Assembly (NCBI GenBank): GCA_015061625.1
Contig: SUWG01000004.1
Coordinates: forward strand, 62,001 to 126,000
Direction: 5' to 3'
DNA: 64,000 nucleotides
From: Lentisphaerota bacterium
GTDB taxonomy: Bacteria > Verrucomicrobiota > Lentisphaeria > Victivallales > Victivallaceae
Part shown: one piece after another, positions 7,484 through 16,046 of the stretch
Layout: every line of letters begins with the position of its first letter
Position numbering within the stretch: position 1 is the first letter of the stretch
The notes under the pieces: generated by a model
Told to the model about the DNA's origin: nothing
Seen by the model: only the letters and a program-made list of their open reading frames with translations
Database searches by the model: none
Translations under genes and position numbers: made by a program

Positions 7484-9297
7484 GTCTTGATTTAAGCAAA
7501 GAAATCATTGAAGAGATCCGCCGCCGTTGTGATATCAGCGAAGTCATCAGCAGTTGCGGGATTCAACTCAAACGTTCTGGTTCATCCAGTTTAAAGGGGC
7601 TGTGTCCGTTTCATCAGGAAAAAACCCCCTCTTTCCATGTGGATACCGCCCGTCAGAGTTTTCATTGTTTCGGCTGTGGAAAAGGCGGTGATGTTTTCCG
7701 TTTTTTCATGGATAAAGAAAATGTGGATTTTGTCAATGCCGCACAAATTCTTGCTTCCAGATGCGGTGTGTTGATTCCGGAAAAAAGTGATGGCAAACGG
7801 GAAGATTCCGCCCAACGCAGTGAACGGGAAAGGATGTATGCCATCAACGGCGAATTCAGCAACTTTTTCTGCCGTTATCTGCGGGATAATCCGCACAGCC
7901 CGGCAGCAGAATATTTACGCCGAAGAAATATCCCGCGGGAAGTGGCAGATAAATTCCGCATTGGCGCAGTTCCCGATAGTTGGACAGCCTGCCGGGATTA
8001 TGGAAGAAGTCTCGGATTTTCTGATAAAGATATGATCACAGCAGGTATTCTGCGGTGCAAAGAGGATACCGGCAGGATTTACGATCAATTCAAAGGCAGG
8101 TTGGCCTTTACTATTGAAAATGAACAGGGCAAACCGGTCGGATTCAGTGCCCGTACTTTGGAAGCCAAACCGCTGGATGGCAGAAAGTATGTGAACACTC
8201 CGGAAACTCCGGTTTTTCACAAAGGACACTTGCTCTATGCGTTGCCGCAGGCAAGACAGGGAATCGGCCGCCATAAACAGGCAATCCTCTGCGAAGGTCA
8301 GTTGGATGCCATCGCATTTCACCGCGCCGGATTTGATTGTGCAGTTGCCCCGCTCGGCACGGCCTTCACCCCGGATCAGGCGCGTATAATTCGCCGCTAT
8401 TCCCAAAAGTTGATTTTGGCATTTGATGCTGACAATGCCGGAAAAAAAGCCGTTTTGCGGGCCGCTGAAATCCTTTTGCCATTATCAGTTGAATTGAAAA
8501 TCCTTCAGATTCCCGGCGGCAAAGATCCGGATGAGTTATATGCACACGGCGGCAGTGCCGCCATTGGCAATGCGCTGGAAAACACCATCAACTGGATGGA
8601 TGTATTACGGGAAACATTGCCGGAAAAATTCGACATGAGTTCTCCGGTCGGCCGCAGTCAGGCGGCGGCATTTGTAGCTTCATTTCTGAAACTGGTCGGC
8701 AACCAGATAGAGTTGGAAGTTTACACCAAGGAAGCGGCAAAAATGCTGGAAATCAGTGAAAACGCAATGATTTCAGAACTCTCCGGTGCAATAAAAACTC
8801 ACATTATCCAATCCGATAAAAGACCGCCTTTACCATCGGTCAAACCGGTCAAAGACACCGCTCAAGCCAATGCGGCACTTGTAACGCTGCTGGAATTGGC
8901 CGTATACGACATCAACGCCGGTCGTGCCATGGCGGAATTGATCCCGCCGGAATACATTTCGGATGTGACCCCATTGGGGAAAGCCCTGAATTTAGCAATC
9001 AATGCCGCACTTAATGATGAAATGGATGAGTTGCCCGGAATGTTGCATGACCTGCTTATCGAGACCCCCTGTCCGGAAGTAAGCAAAGTGCTATTCCGGC
9101 CAACCGAATTTCAAAGCGATCGCCGCAGTCAGGCATTAAATGATGCAGTCAAAGAATTGATCCATTTTTACAGAAAAAAGGATGAGCGCAGTTTGCTGGA
9201 AAAATTACGCAATGCTGCATCTGAAAGCGAAAAAATGAGTATTCTCACCGAATTACAAAATTCAAATCCTCCCAAAGAAAGGAGCAATATGGAATGA
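7480..9297 (+). CDS. dnaG: DNA primase
   Basis: 605 residues, full length. The N-terminal CHC2 zinc finger has Cys42, His45, Cys63 and Cys66 (LCPFHQEK and CFGCGKGG). The catalytic core includes ARTLEAKPLDGRKYVNTPET, and the TOPRIM domain carries the acidic EGQLDAI motif and the DADNAG (DxD) motif; a helicase-interaction domain follows. It makes RNA primers at replication forks in the cytoplasm. ATGA overlap with the preceding lipoprotein gene and with the following one. Primase usually sits beside rpsU and rpoD; here it lies in a zinc-import operon, notable because the protein itself needs zinc. Confidence 0.97.
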   Translation: MSLDLSKEIIEEIRRRCDISEVISSCGIQLKRSGSSSLKGLCPFHQEKTPSFHVDTARQSFHCFGCGKGGDVFRFFMDKENVDFVNAAQILASRCGVLIPEKSDGKREDSAQRSERERMYAINGEFSNFFCRYLRDNPHSPAAEYLRRRNIPREVADKFRIGAVPDSWTACRDYGRSLGFSDKDMITAGILRCKEDTGRIYDQFKGRLAFTIENEQGKPVGFSARTLEAKPLDGRKYVNTPETPVFHKGHLLYALPQARQGIGRHKQAILCEGQLDAIAFHRAGFDCAVAPLGTAFTPDQARIIRRYSQKLILAFDADNAGKKAVLRAAEILLPLSVELKILQIPGGKDPDELYAHGGSAAIGNALENTINWMDVLRETLPEKFDMSSPVGRSQAAAFVASFLKLVGNQIELEVYTKEAAKMLEISENAMISELSGAIKTHIIQSDKRPPLPSVKPVKDTAQANAALVTLLELAVYDINAGRAMAELIPPEYISDVTPLGKALNLAINAALNDEMDELPGMLHDLLIETPCPEVSKVLFRPTEFQSDRRSQALNDAVKELIHFYRKKDERSLLEKLRNAASESEKMSILTELQNSNPPKERSNME

Positions 9298-9863
9298 AAA
9301 AATACAATAATTTGTGGGCGATACTGGTGCTGGCCGGAATTGCCGGATGTTCCACGCCGCCACCGGAACCGACTCCAAGACTCGGTCTCGGAGTGCTGGA
9401 TGGAACTGTAGAATATGAACCGGTGCCGGCTGATGGCTTGTCGCTGAAAATGATCAGTAACAATACCGTTTATGCCGGAGAAAGAACAAGCATTTGCTTT
9501 GCGTTGAGCAACGACAGCCACCTTTTGGTATCAATTCCGGAATGGTACAGTAATGAACCGGACAACGTTATCGTATATGTCCAGCCGTGGCTTACCGGAA
9601 TGACTGAACCAGATCCGGACTCATGGATAGAATTGTCTTTTGATCTCAAAACACCGATCCTTCATTATCCATTGACATTGATGCCCGGCAATAAAGTGAT
9701 GGTCAACAAAGAATTGGAGTTTATCAGAATGTTGCACGTTTCTGAGGGTAAGATGCGCCGCTTCTTTATCAAGGCTTCGCTGAACCTCAAATCCTTGCAA
9801 TTAACTACAGAAGTGACAGCATTGCAAGTGTTGCCACGGAGAAAAACAGGAGATCAACAATGA
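9294..9863 (+). CDS. Lipoprotein of unknown function
   Basis: 189 residues. The signal peptide ends in the lipobox GIAGC (Cys19), followed by a short Pro-rich linker (STPPPEPTPR). The remainder is a predicted all-beta domain with several Trp/Pro-rich strands (SIPEWYSNEPDNVIVYVQPW). I do not recognise the family. ATGA overlaps at both ends bind it translationally to dnaG and to the CBM9-like gene, so it probably works in the envelope with the next two secreted proteins. Confidence 0.65.
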   Translation: MKKYNNLWAILVLAGIAGCSTPPPEPTPRLGLGVLDGTVEYEPVPADGLSLKMISNNTVYAGERTSICFALSNDSHLLVSIPEWYSNEPDNVIVYVQPWLTGMTEPDPDSWIELSFDLKTPILHYPLTLMPGNKVMVNKELEFIRMLHVSEGKMRRFFIKASLNLKSLQLTTEVTALQVLPRRKTGDQQ

Positions 9864-10621
9864 AAAAGTTTTTTTTGCTTCCGGCTGTTTTATGCGCCAT
9901 AAGTTTGCTTGCCACCCCGGAAACATTCCGCCCAAAAATACAAATTGCCAAAGTCGACAACTTTGATTTGGCCAATGGGATCGATAATCCGGCGTGGAAA
10001 AATGCCCCGGCGTATGAATTAATGACGCTGGTCCGCTCGCCCCAGGATATGTATCGCCGCCCCCAGGAACCTGCCACAGTGCAATATCTCTATGATGATC
10101 AATACCTTTACATCCGTACAGAATTGATCGATTCGGATATTATGACACAGGGAACCCAAAATGGTTCTCATCTCTATCGTGATGGTGATCTGGTGGAAAT
10201 ATTCATAAAACCGGCCAATGCCCATTACTACTGGGAGATATACGGTGCCCCCAATCAGCTCAATACCAGATTTTACTTCAACGCCCGCGGTTCTGTCGGC
10301 TTGCCGTCAAGTTTCCGTCATGTTGATGTCGGCATCAAAGTTTTCAGTCGCATAGACGGCACATTCAATGATCCATCTGACCGTGACCGATCCTATATTG
10401 TTCTGATAGCAATTCCGACCGCAGAGTTGAATCGACCGCACCAAACCGGAGATCATCCGGCAGGCACTGTTCCTTTCGCTCCCGGCGAAGATTGGCGGAT
10501 CCAAACCGCCCGCTACAACTACAGCCGCTATCTTGATGATCTTGAATTATCCAGTTTCCCGCAAACTTACGGCGGTTATCACTCTCTGGAATACTTTGCT
10601 GAAATCGAATTGATCAAATAA
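9860..10621 (+). CDS. Secreted CBM9-like carbohydrate-binding protein
   Basis: 253 residues: signal peptide (1-18, ending SLLATPE) and then one CBM9-like jelly-roll domain. The pattern seen is a GIDNPAWKNAPAYELMTLV opening, an ATVQYLYDDQYLYIRTELID strand pair, a GDLVEIFIKP strand, and closing RYNYSRYLDDLELSSFPQT. These features match xylanase-type CBM9 modules, but no catalytic module is attached, so it is probably a periplasmic or surface glycan binder. It overlaps the preceding gene as ATGA. It is a paralogue of the next gene: both end in an R-[YH]-N-[YF]-SR segment followed by SS-[FY]-PQ. Confidence 0.72.
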   Translation: MKKFFLLPAVLCAISLLATPETFRPKIQIAKVDNFDLANGIDNPAWKNAPAYELMTLVRSPQDMYRRPQEPATVQYLYDDQYLYIRTELIDSDIMTQGTQNGSHLYRDGDLVEIFIKPANAHYYWEIYGAPNQLNTRFYFNARGSVGLPSSFRHVDVGIKVFSRIDGTFNDPSDRDRSYIVLIAIPTAELNRPHQTGDHPAGTVPFAPGEDWRIQTARYNYSRYLDDLELSSFPQTYGGYHSLEYFAEIELIK

Positions 10622-10650
10622 TCAAACTTATAAAAAAGGAGTCTTTTATC

Positions 10651-11304
10651 ATGAAAAAATCCCTCATCTATGCGATAATGTGTGCAACATTTGTGCTTTC
10701 CGCCGGAGAAGCAGAATACGTCCGTCAGGAATTGGCAGCCGGAGGAGACATTCAACATTTCAGGATCAATGCCAATCTTCCGGAACAATTCAACCGCAAA
10801 CCATTGGAAGCCGGTTCAGTAAAGTTTGATTGCGATGAAAAAAATCTCTATTTTACGATCACCATGGCAGATAATGATTTGGTCAGTGAAGCAGAGAACG
10901 ATCAGTCCCCATTGAGGAATCTTGGAGATGCGATCCAAATCTTCCTCAAATCAGAAAAAGACACCTACATCTGGGAATTTCAGGTTGATTCTCAAGCTCA
11001 CAGAAGTTACTTCTTCCATCAAGGCCCCGGACGGATTTTTTATCCGAATGAAGCCACAGGCACCCCTGCTTTTTCCGTGGAAAACACCATTACCGATGGT
11101 CAGTGGATCACCAAAATCACGATTCCCTTGAGCATTTTCAAAGAAAAAGGATTCGATTTCACGGATGCAGAAAACTGGACATTTCTGATCGTGCGTCACA
11201 ATTTTTCCAGATTCAATGATGCAAAAGAAACCAGCAGTTACCCGCAGGTCGTTGGCAATATGTACAATCCGGCACGTTTCGGCAGATTGATTCTCAAAAG
11301 ATAA
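10651..11304 (+). CDS. Secreted CBM9-like protein, paralogue of the preceding gene
   Basis: 217 residues with a signal peptide (1-18) and one CBM9-like domain. Hallmarks are GSVKFDCDEKNLYFTITMAD, GDAIQIFLKSEKDTYIWEF and RHNFSRFNDAKETSSYPQ. It is shorter than its neighbour and lacks the extended loop there. AAAAGGAG-type ribosome site before ATG 10651. Its TAA stop directly abuts the stop codon of the opposing lplA gene with no spacer and no visible terminator hairpin. Confidence 0.68.
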   Translation: MKKSLIYAIMCATFVLSAGEAEYVRQELAAGGDIQHFRINANLPEQFNRKPLEAGSVKFDCDEKNLYFTITMADNDLVSEAENDQSPLRNLGDAIQIFLKSEKDTYIWEFQVDSQAHRSYFFHQGPGRIFYPNEATGTPAFSVENTITDGQWITKITIPLSIFKEKGFDFTDAENWTFLIVRHNFSRFNDAKETSSYPQVVGNMYNPARFGRLILKR

Positions 11305-12288
11305 TCAGCGCAGACGGAAAAGGGTAAGTAACTCATCTGCGTTGATTCCGCAGATATAATCATTTATATCAATGGCGGCCAATTTCCCGGCAATATCATC
11401 AAACCGGGGAATTGAGCCGTTTAATTTTGCTGCTAATTCATTTACCGGCTTCCGGCCGAAAAAATCACCATTAAAACACAAATCCCGGATTTGATTGTCT
11501 GCCACATTGAAACGTACTTCGACACTTCCGGCAGAGAACCGTTTTTTGAAGCAATAAGTAAAAGCAGTGATTGAACCGAAATTCCATTCCCAGGTGCGAT
11601 ACTTTCTATCGGCAAGTTCTTCTGCCTTTTTTATCAACTCCTCCGGAAGCGGAGAAACCTCATCCAGAGACAACTCTGCGAGAATACCGTTTTTTAACTG
11701 CTCCACAAAATCATCAGCGCTCCAATCCGGCAGAAATTCTTTCAAATTAGCCACTCTGGAACGTACTGATTTGATCCCCTTTGCTTTGATTTTTTCCTCA
11801 TCCGGAGTCAACACCTGCGACAACACACTCAAATCAGCATCAAATAAAAGCGTTCCGTGGAACAATGTCCGGTTGCTTAATACACTTTTGGCACTGCCGG
11901 AAATTTTGCGTCCATCAACCAAAATGTCATTGCGTCCATGAAATTCAGCGGGAACACCCATTTTATGCAAAACATCAATGATGATTTGTGCATTCCGCGC
12001 AAAAGCCTCATTATCCAGTTGCCGGTCATTTGCGGCAATCGTATAATTGATATTTCCCAAATCATGATAAACGGCCCCGCCCCCGGTGATCCGGCGCACC
12101 ACATTGATACCGCGCTCCCGGACGGCGGCAGCATTGATTTCCGCTTCAGTATTCTGGTTGCGTCCGATAATGATTGATGGTTCATTGCGCCATAACATGA
12201 CCGCTTCAAATGGGTAGTCACTGGCAATGATCTCTTCCAAAGCCAGATTGTATGCCGGATCAACAGATGGATTTATCAAAAGTTTCAT
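11305..12288 (-). CDS. lplA: Lipoate-protein ligase A
   Basis: 327 residues. Contains the BPL/LplA core: WRNEPSIIIGRNQN, the signature RRITGGGAVYHDLGN(INYTI), and the lysine motif DGRKISGSAKSV, followed by an LplA C-terminal domain (from about 245). It would adenylate free lipoate and transfer it to lipoyl domains of 2-oxoacid dehydrogenases or GcvH. The ATG at 12288 lacks a clear Shine-Dalgarno sequence. It is separated from the V-ATPase genes by a terminator, so it likely has its own expression. Confidence 0.93.
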   Translation of the reverse strand: MKLLINPSVDPAYNLALEEIIASDYPFEAVMLWRNEPSIIIGRNQNTEAEINAAAVRERGINVVRRITGGGAVYHDLGNINYTIAANDRQLDNEAFARNAQIIIDVLHKMGVPAEFHGRNDILVDGRKISGSAKSVLSNRTLFHGTLLFDADLSVLSQVLTPDEEKIKAKGIKSVRSRVANLKEFLPDWSADDFVEQLKNGILAELSLDEVSPLPEELIKKAEELADRKYRTWEWNFGSITAFTYCFKKRFSAGSVEVRFNVADNQIRDLCFNGDFFGRKPVNELAAKLNGSIPRFDDIAGKLAAIDINDYICGINADELLTLFRLR

Positions 12289-12304
12289 TTTTCAAATAAA
12301 TAAT

Positions 12305-12332
12305 GCCGCCGGGAAATAATTCTCCCGACGGC
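12305..12332 (-). terminator. Terminator of the V-ATPase I-K operon
   Basis: Minus-strand stem GCCGTCGGGA (12323-12332) pairs with TCCCGGCGGC (12305-12314), with one U-G pair. It is followed by ATTATTTATTT, a weak U-tract. Confidence 0.65.
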
Positions 12333-12349
12333 AAATTTTATCAAACCAA

Positions 12350-12799
12350 TCACGGCATTGCCATAAAGGAGAATACCAAAGCAAAGATCGCACAGGTTTC
12401 AACCACACCGAGCACGATCAGATAGTTTGCAAAGCCTTTGCCGGTTTCCGCAAATGAAATACAGGCATTAGCACCGCAACGCCCCTGAAATATCGCAGAC
12501 ACCATCTGGGCGATACCGCCGAGCAATCCCATGCAGACATAGGCCAGAGCATATTCCGGCTTATCCACGATCGCCTGTTTGGAAAGCACCATCATCAACA
12601 TCGCATAAATCGTCTGCGAAAGCGGCGCACCAACCATGGCAATCAACAGAAACGGCGCGGCCTTTCCCTGCTGATAACATTTTTTCCATGCGCCGATAGC
12701 CGCAGCCCCGGCAGTTCCGGCACCGACAGCAGAACCAACCGCAGCCAATCCCACTGCCACATAACCGACACCGATCGCCAACGCTTGAATTGAATTCAT
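12350..12799 (-). CDS. ntpK: V-type ATPase rotor (proteolipid) subunit K
   Basis: 149 residues, four membrane helices in two hairpins, the double-length c-subunit of V/A-ATPases. The ion site is readable: PLSQ (Ser61, Gln62), GGIAQ (Gln98) and GVVETCAIF (Glu134). By alignment these match Thr64, Gln65, Gln110 and Glu139 of the Enterococcus hirae NtpK sodium site, so sodium coupling is plausible. ATG has GAGGAG nine bases upstream. It follows subunit I by six bases. Catalytic subunits A, B, D and E are not in the window. Confidence 0.93.
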   Translation of the reverse strand: MNSIQALAIGVGYVAVGLAAVGSAVGAGTAGAAAIGAWKKCYQQGKAAPFLLIAMVGAPLSQTIYAMLMMVLSKQAIVDKPEYALAYVCMGLLGGIAQMVSAIFQGRCGANACISFAETGKGFANYLIVLGVVETCAIFALVFSFMAMP

Positions 12800-12805
12800 C
12801 TTCTT

Positions 12806-14611
12806 TTACTCCTCTTTTTTATTTGATTTAAATGGATTAAAACTTTGACCACTCCATGACAATCCGGTATGATTTGAAAATTCCAAAGTATTGAGTCGCA
12901 CAGCATGCACCAGCACACTGAGCAAAGCCAATGCAATATTCAATGCGTGCCCGACCAACACCACCAGAATACCGGCCGGCAACAACCATGCTGAAACCTG
13001 ACAAAGATCAAACGCCATGCCATTGAAACTGCCGGCGATGCAAGCCCCGGCTAATCCGACAGCGAACAACCGGATGTAACTCAAAACATCTGTAAAACTG
13101 CCGATTATATCAAACGGGAACTGAAACACATCAGAAGCCTGCTTCCAATTCACTCCGCAAAACATAACCAACGCCAAACCGACGCCATACAAGACGTACA
13201 TATAAGTCGGAAACTCGCCCGGATAAACGATCAGCCTGATTGTAAGAAAAAAATTCCCCCAGATGATCAGCATCCATCCGAGATGTTGACCGGCAGCTTT
13301 CCAGTTGCGTTCACTTATGACCCGCCAGATGCGTCCGACGGAAAGTTGCACCACTGCCAGAATAAAGCAGAAAAATTGAATATTGGCCTGTTTAGCCGCA
13401 CTACCGGCAAAATCCCGGAAACACTCCAACGCCGGGAACGGTTGGTCTGTTCCGGGAATAGTGGACATACCGAACCAACTGCCGCACAATGCTCCCCACA
13501 CCGTGGCGGCCACACTCAATACCAACAATAATCGCATCGGAGCAAGCAGTCTGGGAACTTTTTTTGCCGCCAGCAACCCGAAACCGGAAATCGCCCCGAA
13601 TAAAATACCATATCCGGCATCTCCGATAATAATTGCATAAAAGATGGTAAAAAAGATCAGTACCGCGCCGGAAATATCAATTTCACGATACCCCGGCACG
13701 ATTCCCAGAAAATCAAAAAGCGGTTTAATGATCCGGGTAAATTTATTTTCTTTCAACAAAACCGGCACATCATCATCCTCTGCCGGATCAAGTATCAACA
13801 ATCCCCAGCCATTTTTTTCAGCGGCAGAACGCACCTTATCAATTTCCGGAAGCGGCACAAAACCTGAAACCGTAACGATTTCTCCATATTCGGCAATCGA
13901 ATCACGCACCCGGCAAAACTCCCAAACACAACTTTCATCCTCAATCGCACGGATCAAGATATGACGGCTGGCCGCCAATTTACGAAGTTCATCATCAAGT
14001 TTTTTATCTTCTTTTTCCAAAGCAGCGATTTTCTTCCGCAATGCCGCCGGATCATCCTTGTCGGTAAGGTTAACGACCGGGAACTGACTTTCATCGACTT
14101 CATCAACCGCAATTACGACAAATGCCACCCTGCCCTTGCCGCCGGAGATTTCCCGGCAGTTGACATTTTCCATCGCCTGCGCCTTGGCAAAATCTTCACG
14201 AGTACCGGAACAAAGCAGAAAATGTACTCCGGATACATTTAACTCATCGAGCAGTTTACGATCGAAATCCCCCCAGACCGCCAACATTTCCTGACGGCGG
14301 CGCAAATCGGTTATTTCTCCGGCAATGGAAGTGCGTTGCTCAATGATTGCTGCGACCAAAGCGGCGATTTTTTCAGCAGATTCCGCCTTTGCGGAGAAAT
14401 CTGTTGAAATTTTATTTTCAACAGCAATCTGTTCCAACACCGAAAGAATACGCTTGTAGGTATTCATTTTTTCGGCGGCGGCAGCAGAATCGGATGAAAA
14501 ACGCCCGTCCAACTCAACTTGCATAACGCCGAGATCACGCAAAGACACCAATGCATTTTCGCATTCACTTTGCAACGTGATCAACGTTACTTTTTTCATT
14601 GGAACAATCAT
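12806..14611 (-). CDS. ntpI: V-type ATPase subunit I (a-subunit)
   Basis: 601 residues. The N-terminal half is cytoplasmic with long coiled-coil stretches (30-110 and 190-240). The C-terminal half (from about 300) has seven or eight membrane helices, including AVLIFFTIFYAIIIGDAGYG and the conserved late helix SYIRLFAVGLAGACIAGSFN, whose Arg is the essential stator arginine. It forms the ion half-channels against subunit K. GGAG eight bases before ATG 14611. It is transcribed from its own promoter just downstream of proA, away from the usual E-A-B-D genes. Confidence 0.94.
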   Translation of the reverse strand: MIVPMKKVTLITLQSECENALVSLRDLGVMQVELDGRFSSDSAAAAEKMNTYKRILSVLEQIAVENKISTDFSAKAESAEKIAALVAAIIEQRTSIAGEITDLRRRQEMLAVWGDFDRKLLDELNVSGVHFLLCSGTREDFAKAQAMENVNCREISGGKGRVAFVVIAVDEVDESQFPVVNLTDKDDPAALRKKIAALEKEDKKLDDELRKLAASRHILIRAIEDESCVWEFCRVRDSIAEYGEIVTVSGFVPLPEIDKVRSAAEKNGWGLLILDPAEDDDVPVLLKENKFTRIIKPLFDFLGIVPGYREIDISGAVLIFFTIFYAIIIGDAGYGILFGAISGFGLLAAKKVPRLLAPMRLLLVLSVAATVWGALCGSWFGMSTIPGTDQPFPALECFRDFAGSAAKQANIQFFCFILAVVQLSVGRIWRVISERNWKAAGQHLGWMLIIWGNFFLTIRLIVYPGEFPTYMYVLYGVGLALVMFCGVNWKQASDVFQFPFDIIGSFTDVLSYIRLFAVGLAGACIAGSFNGMAFDLCQVSAWLLPAGILVVLVGHALNIALALLSVLVHAVRLNTLEFSNHTGLSWSGQSFNPFKSNKKEE

Positions 14612-14646
14612 CTTTTCAACTCCATTCTACTGAATATTTTGAACAA

Positions 14647-14675
14647 AATATAACACTTTTTTATCAAAAAATCAA
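14647..14675 (-). promoter_or_regulatory. Promoter of ntpI-ntpK
   Basis: Minus strand TTGATT (14670-14675), 17 bases, TATATT (14647-14652), in an A/T-rich gap after the proA stop. It starts the V-ATPase I-K transcript separately from proA. Confidence 0.7.
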
Positions 14676-14699
14676 GCGTTTTTATTCAAAAAATCCGAA

Positions 14700-15962
14700 T
14701 TATCTAATCTGTCCATTGCCTTTTACAATGTATTTGTAGGTCGTCAACTCATCAGTTCCCATCGGTCCTCTGGCATGAAGTTTATCGGTACTGATCCCGA
14801 TTTCAGCCCCCATACCGAATTCTCCGCCATCAGTAAAGCGGGTCGAAGCATTAACGTATACTGTCGAAGAATCAACATTTCTGGTAAAGTATTCAATATT
14901 TTCCTGGATCGTACTTAAAATACCGTCGCTGTGCCGCGAGCCGTAGGTGTTGATATGTTCCACGGCCTCATCCACACCATCAACGGTTTTCACTGCCAGA
15001 ATCAAGGAAAGATATTCTGCATGATAGTCATCTTCTGTCGCCGGCAACGCATTGGCGACCAGATCGCAAAATTCAGCATCTCCACGTAATTCAACATGGC
15101 GGGCTTGCAACTCGGCGGCAACCAGCGGAGCAAACTTATCAACAATAGTGCGGTCGATCAACAAAGTTTCAAGAGCATTGCAAACAGCCGGGCGTGAACA
15201 TTTGGAATTAACAATAATTTTGACTGCCTGTGCCATATCACACTCCGCATCAACAAAGAGATGACAAACTCCTTTGTAATGTTTCAAGACCGGCATGGTC
15301 GCTTCGGCAACGACTGTACGGATCAACCCCTCCCCTCCACGCGGAATAACCAAGTCGATATAACGATCCATTTTCAGCATCAATTTTACCGCTTCACGAT
15401 CAGTCCACGGAATCAACTGCACAATACCATCAGGCAATCCGTCTCCGGCGGCACTGGCATTGAGAATAGCCGCTATTGCCGAGTTAGACTCAAAAGCCTC
15501 TTTACCACCGCGCAAAATAACGGCGTTGCCGGCCTTGATGCAAATACCGGCGGCATCTGCAGTAACATTGGGTCTGGCTTCATAAATGATCCCGATCACG
15601 CCGAATGGCACGGCTACTTTGGTGATTTTCAATCCATTCGGCCGGGTGTTTTCCGAAATGACTTTGCCGACCGGATCGTTTTGGGCAGCGACCTGACGCA
15701 ACCCGTCTGCCATAGCAGATATACGTTCTGCAGTCAAAGTCAAGCGGTCTATTTTTGCCTCATCCATACCATTCGCTCTGGCATTGGCTATATCTTTTGC
15801 GTTGGCATCGGCTATAACATCAGCAGAAGCCAACAATGCATCCGCCATATTATTCAAGCACGTTTCTTTTGCTTCCGGGGGCAAAAGAGCAAGAGCCGCA
15901 GATGCCCGGCGGGCTTTTTTCCCGATCCCCTCTAATACCTGAAACATTTCTGATGAATCCAT
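14700..15962 (-). CDS. proA: Gamma-glutamyl phosphate reductase
   Basis: 420 residues, the second enzyme of proline biosynthesis, reducing gamma-glutamyl phosphate to the semialdehyde with NADPH. The aldehyde dehydrogenase fold motifs are visible: VPFGVIGIIYEARPNVTADA, GNAVILRGGKEA, the catalytic Cys in SKCSRPAVCNALET, and the C-terminal FGMGAEIGISTDKLHARGPMG. AAGGAA precedes ATG 15962. No proB or proC in the window; transcribed toward the V-ATPase genes. Confidence 0.96.
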   Translation of the reverse strand: MDSSEMFQVLEGIGKKARRASAALALLPPEAKETCLNNMADALLASADVIADANAKDIANARANGMDEAKIDRLTLTAERISAMADGLRQVAAQNDPVGKVISENTRPNGLKITKVAVPFGVIGIIYEARPNVTADAAGICIKAGNAVILRGGKEAFESNSAIAAILNASAAGDGLPDGIVQLIPWTDREAVKLMLKMDRYIDLVIPRGGEGLIRTVVAEATMPVLKHYKGVCHLFVDAECDMAQAVKIIVNSKCSRPAVCNALETLLIDRTIVDKFAPLVAAELQARHVELRGDAEFCDLVANALPATEDDYHAEYLSLILAVKTVDGVDEAVEHINTYGSRHSDGILSTIQENIEYFTRNVDSSTVYVNASTRFTDGGEFGMGAEIGISTDKLHARGPMGTDELTTYKYIVKGNGQIR

Positions 15963-16046
15963 AAAAAAATTTCCTTATTGATTGATCTTGTTACAAATAA
16001 AACTCTCACAAAAATAATATACTGTTGCAAACCGTTTTTTGCAATA

